DNA from: Kiloniellaceae bacterium | GTDB lineage: Bacteria; Pseudomonadota; Alphaproteobacteria; Kiloniellales; J153 | Direction of reading: 5' to 3' | DNA length: 64,000 nt | NCBI GenBank assembly: GCA_021776095.1 | Contig: JAJFGO010000006.1 | Coordinates: 90,382-154,381, forward strand | Shown: positions 60,468-64,000 of the stretch, piece after piece | How the letters are laid out: every line of letters begins with the position of its first letter | Numbering within the stretch: position 1 is the first letter of the stretch | Translations under genes and position numbers: made by a program | Notes under the pieces: model-generated | Database searches by the model: none | The model's input: only the letters and a program-made list of their open reading frames with translations | What the model was told of the DNA's origin: nothing

Positions 60468-61001
60468 CTATTCGCGGCCTTCCTTGATCATCTTTTCGAC
60501 TTCCGCTTTCTCGGGGTCTCGTACGTCGACGCCCTTGACCAGCTTCAGATAGTTCGCCTGGATAATGCGGATGGTCATGAGGGTGAAGGCGATCGGCAGA
60601 ATCATGTAGATGTACTTCATCGGAATCCCCAGGGTCTGGGACTTCCAGAAAACATTCATTTTGAAGAAAACGAAATTGAAGCTGAGATAAACGAAATAGA
60701 CGTTGAACGCGATCCAGAAGAGGTCGGCGATCCCCTCGATGGTGTTTGCCGCCTTTTTCGACATCTTGTTGAACTGAAAGGTTACGCGGTTGTGGGCGTA
60801 AAGCTTCGCCGCGTAACTCGCCCCGAAAAATACGAACCAGACGAACATGTAGGTCGCCAGCTCCTCGCTCCAGGAGAAGGAGTAGCCAAAAACCTCCCGC
60901 GAGATAATTTGGGCGAAAAGCAGGAGAACGAAGAGTGCCAGCAATGTGCGGCAGATATAGCTCTCGGCGTTATCGAGAATCCGATAAATGGTGCTGGCCA
61001 T
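60468..61001 (-). CDS. TRAP transporter small permease (DctQ family)
   Basis: This 177-residue membrane protein has four predicted helices and the DctQ motif Trp-Ser-Glu-Glu-Leu-Ala-Thr-Tyr-Met-Phe-Val-Trp-Phe-Val-Phe-Phe-Gly. The C-terminus is charged. It lies between DctP (114 bp) and DctM (83 bp). It is the small subunit of the third TRAP transporter. Confidence 0.9.
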   Translation of the reverse strand: MASTIYRILDNAESYICRTLLALFVLLLFAQIISREVFGYSFSWSEELATYMFVWFVFFGASYAAKLYAHNRVTFQFNKMSKKAANTIEGIADLFWIAFNVYFVYLSFNFVFFKMNVFWKSQTLGIPMKYIYMILPIAFTLMTIRIIQANYLKLVKGVDVRDPEKAEVEKMIKEGRE

Positions 61002-61021
61002 GGCCGTGCCTCCCCCGATTG

Positions 61022-61082
61022 GAAAGTGCGCTCTGGCGGGTCGTTCAAACCCTAGACTGCCCAGCCCGCAGAGCGCACTTTC
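61022..61082 (-). terminator. Long intercistronic hairpin after the third TRAP binding-protein gene
   Basis: The segments at 61022-61040 and 61065-61082 are complementary over 18 bp with one bulged base (GAAAGTGCGCTCTG with CAGAGCGCACTTTC, then GGCGGG with CCCG), enclosing a 24-nt loop. It lies between the DctP stop and the DctQ start. No T-run follows on the transcribed strand, so receptor-mRNA stabilisation or partial termination is likely. Confidence 0.65.
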
Positions 61083-61115
61083 AAGCGCGATATACTCCGT
61101 CCTAGGAACGTACCC

Positions 61116-62129
61116 CTAGTCTACCGTGGGGCGGCCAAGGGACGTCAGGATGGCGTTGAGCTTATCCTTTCCGCCGATGCTGTCATAGAATTTTGGCCAG
61201 ACCTTGCTCGTCGCCGCCGCGATCCAATCCTTTTCGTCGTTGGCCGGGTCGTCGATCTGCATGCCCTTGGCGATCAAGTCCGCCTTCAGCTTCGCCTCGG
61301 TGTCCAGCAAGTACTGCGCGCTGAACTTCGTCGCGGCAGCGCCAGCCTCCAGGATCGCCTTTTGGACGTCATCTTTCTGGTCCTGAAAAACCGACTCGCT
61401 GATGATGACCGGCTCCAACAGGAAGAGGTAGCGAAGGTTCGTGACGTACTTCTGCACCTCGTAGAACTTCATCGCGTGGATGGTGATGTACGGGGTGTCT
61501 TGCCCGTCCACCACGCCCTGCTGCAGGGCAGTGAAAGTCTCCGACCAGGCCATCGGCGTCGGGTTGTTGCCCCAGGAATTGTAAGTGTCGATCATGATCT
61601 CGTTCTTGGGAACCCGGACCACGATGTCGCTGAGGTCGGCCATGGTCTTAATCGGGTGCTTGGAGTTGGAGAGCACGCGGTATCCCGCGTAGGACCAAGC
61701 AACGATACGCACACCGGCATCGCGGATCGTGTTCTCCACGAGCTCCTTGCCCACGTCGCCTTGGGTCAGCTTAACCGCCTCGTCCAGGCTGAGAATCATA
61801 TAGGGAAGGGTCAAGACGCCGACGGTCGGCGAAAAAGGCGTGATGTTGTTGATCGCCAACACGGAAAAGTCCAGCAGTCCCATCGCGGCGTCGTTGACGG
61901 TATCCTGCTCGCTGCCGAGTTGGCCGTTGTGGAACAAGGCGAGCTTATGCTTGCCACCGGTTTTGGACTCGAACACCTCGGCGAACTTCTTGCCGGCCGC
62001 GTCCTGCGTACCGCCGGCCGCGTCGCCGAGCGCCATTTTGAACGTCTTCGCCGAAACGTCGTCGGCAGCGTTGAAAAGCAATGCTATGGCCAGGCCGGTC
62101 GTGGCCGCCAGTTTTCCCGCAAATTTCAT
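61116..62129 (-). CDS. TRAP transporter substrate-binding protein (DctP family)
   Basis: This 337-residue protein has a Sec signal peptide (about 1-27, ending Val-Ser-Ala) and the DctP pattern Leu-Phe-His-Asn-Gly-Gln-Leu-Gly-Ser-Glu-Gln-Asp and Leu-Ser-Asp-Ile-Val-Val-Arg-Val-Pro with the ligand Arg. It is the first gene of the minus-strand locus and is divergent from the LysR gene. It is not obviously similar to the ectoine receptor TeaA. Candidate ligands are small hydroxylated or sulfonated acids, by context only. Confidence 0.9.
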   Translation of the reverse strand: MKFAGKLAATTGLAIALLFNAADDVSAKTFKMALGDAAGGTQDAAGKKFAEVFESKTGGKHKLALFHNGQLGSEQDTVNDAAMGLLDFSVLAINNITPFSPTVGVLTLPYMILSLDEAVKLTQGDVGKELVENTIRDAGVRIVAWSYAGYRVLSNSKHPIKTMADLSDIVVRVPKNEIMIDTYNSWGNNPTPMAWSETFTALQQGVVDGQDTPYITIHAMKFYEVQKYVTNLRYLFLLEPVIISESVFQDQKDDVQKAILEAGAAATKFSAQYLLDTEAKLKADLIAKGMQIDDPANDEKDWIAAATSKVWPKFYDSIGGKDKLNAILTSLGRPTVD

Positions 62130-62270
62130 TTGAACCTCCTAGTTTGCACCGAGGGCTTAGACGGCTCACAAGCTCTGCAAAGCCGGCTGCTTGAGTCGGT
62201 CCACTGGATGAGATAACTCCGATGAAACAACGCCTTCCCTCCCAGTGATCCCGTTTTCTGGCTGATTGCA

Positions 62271-62293
62271 GGCCGGAAACTCCGGCCTTTTTT
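62271..62293 (+). terminator. Orphan Rho-independent terminator in the divergent dctP/lysR region
   Basis: GGCCGGA (62271-62277), loop AAC, TCCGGCC (62281-62287) and a run of six T (62288-62293). It reads on the plus strand. No annotated plus-strand gene ends here: dctP starts leftward at 62129 and lysR starts rightward at 62395. It could end a small RNA of up to about 140 nt or act as an early terminator. Confidence 0.75.
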
Positions 62294-62369
62294 GTATCAG
62301 CTAATCGGACCTTATGATTGACGCTACCACAGGAGTCATGTTTCATTAACCACAAGTATTGAAATGATA

Positions 62370-62387
62370 GTTTCATATTTATGAAAC
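62370..62387. promoter_or_regulatory. LysR operator candidate with GTTTCAT half-sites
   Basis: GTTTCAT-ATTT-ATGAAAC is a perfect 7-bp inverted repeat (62370-62387), 7 bp before the lysR start. A third GTTTCAT half-site lies at 62340-62346. The arrangement suggests autoregulation and control of the divergent dctP promoter. Confidence 0.5.
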
Positions 62388-62394
62388 ATTAGCG

Positions 62395-63324
62395 ATGACC
62401 AGAAAGGCTCACCTCGGTCGCGTCAGCGACGTCGACATCCGGCTGCTGCGCGTTTTTCGGTCCGTGGTGGCGTGCGGTGGCGTGTCCGCGGCGGAACTGG
62501 AACTGAACATAGGCCGGTCCACGATCAGCCGGCATCTGACCGATCTCGAGCTGCGCCTAGGAGTCAAGCTCTGTGACCGCGGCCCAGCCGGCTTCGCCCT
62601 GACGTTTGAGGGAGAGCGGGTCGTCGACGCATCATCGCGCCTGCTGACCGCAATTGACAGCTTTCAATCGGATCTTGACGAAGTTCACCGGCGCTTAACC
62701 GGGCACTTGTCGATCGCCTTGTTCGACAAGACCATTACCAATCCGCAAGCGCGACTTCCTCAAACAATCACGATGTTCGACGCGGTCGCGCCGAGGGTCA
62801 CGATCGCGATTCACGCGGAGCCGGTTAACGCCATTGAAAGCGGGGTCCTGACCGGCCGCTTCCATCTGGGGATCGTCCCGACCCATCGGCAATCCAACAG
62901 CTTGCACTACTATCCCCTATATTCCGAACAGATGTACATGTACTGCGGAGAGAGCCATGCATTGTTCGGCCAAGCGGATGGCCAGACCTCACAGCGTGAC
63001 ATAGGACAATGCAAGTACGCCGGCATCGGGTTCCAGTCTCCGAACATGGTGGTCAGTCATCGCCTAAAGCTCAAACGCAGCGCAGACGTTTACGATGAGG
63101 AGGCTTTGGCCGCTCTTATTTTGTCCGGGCGGTATATCGGTTTTCTTCCGGATCACTATGCGAAGAGTTTCGTCGAGCGCGGTGCAATGCGCCAGTTACG
63201 CCCAGACGCCTATCACTATCAGAGCGATCACGCGGCAATCCTGCGTCACTCGCCGAAACCGTCGCGGCTGGTTATGGAGTTCCTTGATTGCCTGCGTCGC
63301 GCCCACGGAACGTCAGAGACATAG
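62395..63324 (+). CDS. LysR-family transcriptional regulator
   Basis: The 309-residue LysR protein has Asp-Val-Asp-Ile-Arg-Leu-Leu-Arg-Val-Phe-Arg-Ser-Val-Val and a helix-turn-helix with Gly-Arg-Ser-Thr-Ile-Ser-Arg-His-Leu-Thr-Asp-Leu-Glu in place of the usual Ala-Val-Ser-x-x-Ile, then a substrate-binding domain with Leu-Gly-Ile-Val-Pro and Gly-Arg-Tyr-Ile-Gly-Phe-Leu-Pro-Asp-His-Tyr-Ala. It is divergent from the TRAP-HisD-ThrC-DegT locus and is its likely regulator. The inducer is unknown. Confidence 0.9.
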   Translation: MTRKAHLGRVSDVDIRLLRVFRSVVACGGVSAAELELNIGRSTISRHLTDLELRLGVKLCDRGPAGFALTFEGERVVDASSRLLTAIDSFQSDLDEVHRRLTGHLSIALFDKTITNPQARLPQTITMFDAVAPRVTIAIHAEPVNAIESGVLTGRFHLGIVPTHRQSNSLHYYPLYSEQMYMYCGESHALFGQADGQTSQRDIGQCKYAGIGFQSPNMVVSHRLKLKRSADVYDEEALAALILSGRYIGFLPDHYAKSFVERGAMRQLRPDAYHYQSDHAAILRHSPKPSRLVMEFLDCLRRAHGTSET

Positions 63325-63385
63325 GTCCCAGACCAGAAATTGGTCCCGCTAAGACGGTCGTCGCCGAACCGCCATATTTGATGCC

Positions 63386-63555
63386 TCAGCCGTGGCGGCC
63401 TTCGATATAGTCCGCGGTCTCCTTATGGACCGGGGTCACGAAAGTGTCCGCCGTCTCGCCATGCTCAATGACCTTGCCCATGAGCATGAAGATGCATTCG
63501 TCGCTGGCCCGACGGGCCTGAGCCATGGTGTGACGATCAGGATCGTATAGGCCCC
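63386..63555 (-). pseudogene. PstB (phosphate ABC transporter ATPase) C-terminal remnant
   Basis: The last 46 residues (Met-Ala-Gln-Ala-Arg-Arg-Ala-Ser-Asp to Asp-Tyr-Ile-Glu-Gly-Arg-His-Gly, stop at 63386) match the end of PstB. The preceding Tyr-Thr-Ile-Leu-Ile-Val-Thr is in a different frame, so one base is lost or gained within the Val-Thr-His-Thr-Met H-loop. The Walker motifs and the first 200 or so residues are absent. The fragment is joined directly to the truncated phoB to its right. Confidence 0.65.
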
Positions 63556-63569
63556 GGCCAGGCCCCAGA

Positions 63570-64000
63570 TCAGGTCGAGCAATTCCCGCGGCTATAGGCG
63601 CGGTCTGGATGGGCCATGAATACGTGAAGCAGCCGGAATTCCGTTGGTCCAAGATCGAGATCCTGGTCGGTGACGTAGACGCGGTGGCTCTTGGGGTCGA
63701 GGATCAGGCCGCCGACCTGCACCAAGTTGTCGACCGCATCGGGCCGTGTCCTGCGCAGCACCGCCTCGACCCGGGCTACAAGCTCCCGCGGTGCAATGGG
63801 CTTGGTGATATAGTCGTCGGCGCCCAGGCTGAGGCCCCGAACCTTGTCCTCTTCCTCGCCGCGGGCGGTCACCATGATGATCGGGATCATGCCGGTCGCT
63901 TTATCCCGCCTGAGGCGTCGGGCAAAATCGATGCCCGACTGCCCGGGCGACATCCAATCGAGCACGATTAGATCGGGCGCGTCGCGCAGGATCTCCACCT
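63570..64000 (-). pseudogene. phoB: PhoB-type response regulator, truncated at its C-terminus and cut by the window edge
   Basis: The readable 142 residues cover the receiver domain from the phosphorylated Asp (Ile-Val-Leu-Asp-Trp-Met) through the conserved Lys (Tyr-Ile-Thr-Lys-Pro-Ile) and the first part of the winged-helix DNA-binding domain (Leu-Gly-Pro-Thr-Glu-Phe-Arg-Leu-Leu). It ends abnormally after Tyr-Ser-Arg-Gly, where PhoB should continue Gln-Leu-Leu-Asp and on through the recognition helix. The Gln/Leu-Leu-Asp-Leu-Ile-Trp segment continues in another frame and then runs into PstB sequence. The protein would lack its recognition helix and could not bind a Pho box. The N-terminus lies beyond base 64000. 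Confidence 0.6.

Noticed and set aside
58518..62129. Assignment of the third TRAP transporter as the ectoine transporter TeaABC/UehABC because a UspA gene is attached
   Set aside because: The receptor does not resemble TeaA by eye, and the locus is 45 kb from doeAB and linked to other enzymes. UspA linkage alone is not specific.

Overview
The window reads as a GC-rich alphaproteobacterial chromosome segment, probably from a marine or saline Rhodospirillales/Rhodobacterales-type heterotroph. The basis is a RpoE-ChrR pair, an RpoH2-type sigma factor, three TRAP transporters and genes for typical marine osmolytes and sulfonates. This placement is inferred from gene content; there is no rRNA or other phylogenetic marker in the window.

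Layout. 1-1.1 kb: tail of a DapA-family gene and a GntR regulator. 1.3-11.2 kb: a LacI-controlled operon with a small membrane protein, a TRAP transporter, an HpsN-like HisD homologue, an SDR, a zinc alcohol dehydrogenase and SuyAB. It reads as uptake and breakdown of 2,3-dihydroxypropane-1-sulfonate (DHPS) through sulfolactate to pyruvate and sulfite, and is flanked by two decayed IS6-family transposase fragments. 11.2-14.1 kb: ectoine hydrolase DoeA and deacetylase DoeB with a GntR regulator. 14.2-18.6 kb: hydrolase, flavin reductase (its C-terminal half put out of frame by a 20-bp tandem duplication), luciferase-like monooxygenase and aldehyde dehydrogenase. 18.7-22.6 kb: GNAT, acetylpolyamine-amidohydrolase-like, BKACE and class III aminotransferase genes. 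22.7-31.1 kb: CoA-transferase, acyl-CoA dehydrogenase, a second TRAP transporter, a ThDP enzyme and an RraA-like aldolase. 31.5-39.8 kb: a complete dipeptide/oligopeptide ABC transporter, an amidohydrolase and a COG0523 GTPase. 40.68 kb: the 3' end of a tRNA-Arg gene, an attachment-site-like remnant.

40.9-50.8 kb is a compact stress regulon. rpoE-chrR, a five-gene lipid operon (FAD oxidoreductase, DUF1365, Cfa-like methyltransferase, MFS, DUF3833 lipoprotein), a three-gene minus-strand operon and rpoH2 each follow the same element, TGATCC-N16-CGTA, arranged as two divergent pairs. This resembles the singlet-oxygen (RpoE/ChrR) regulon of Rhodobacter sphaeroides, and the lipid genes may make furan or other modified fatty acids.

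53.3-63.3 kb is the most novel-looking part. A minus-strand locus joins a third TRAP transporter and UspA protein, an orphan TauA-like binding protein, a threonine-synthase-like PLP enzyme, a second HpsN-like dehydrogenase and a DegT-type aminotransferase, with a divergent LysR gene. It looks like an uncharacterised catabolic route for a hydroxylated, possibly sulfonated or amino compound. The window ends in a damaged phoB/pstB junction. Across the window, each of the four substrate-binding genes that lead a transport operon is followed by a strong hairpin before its permease gene.
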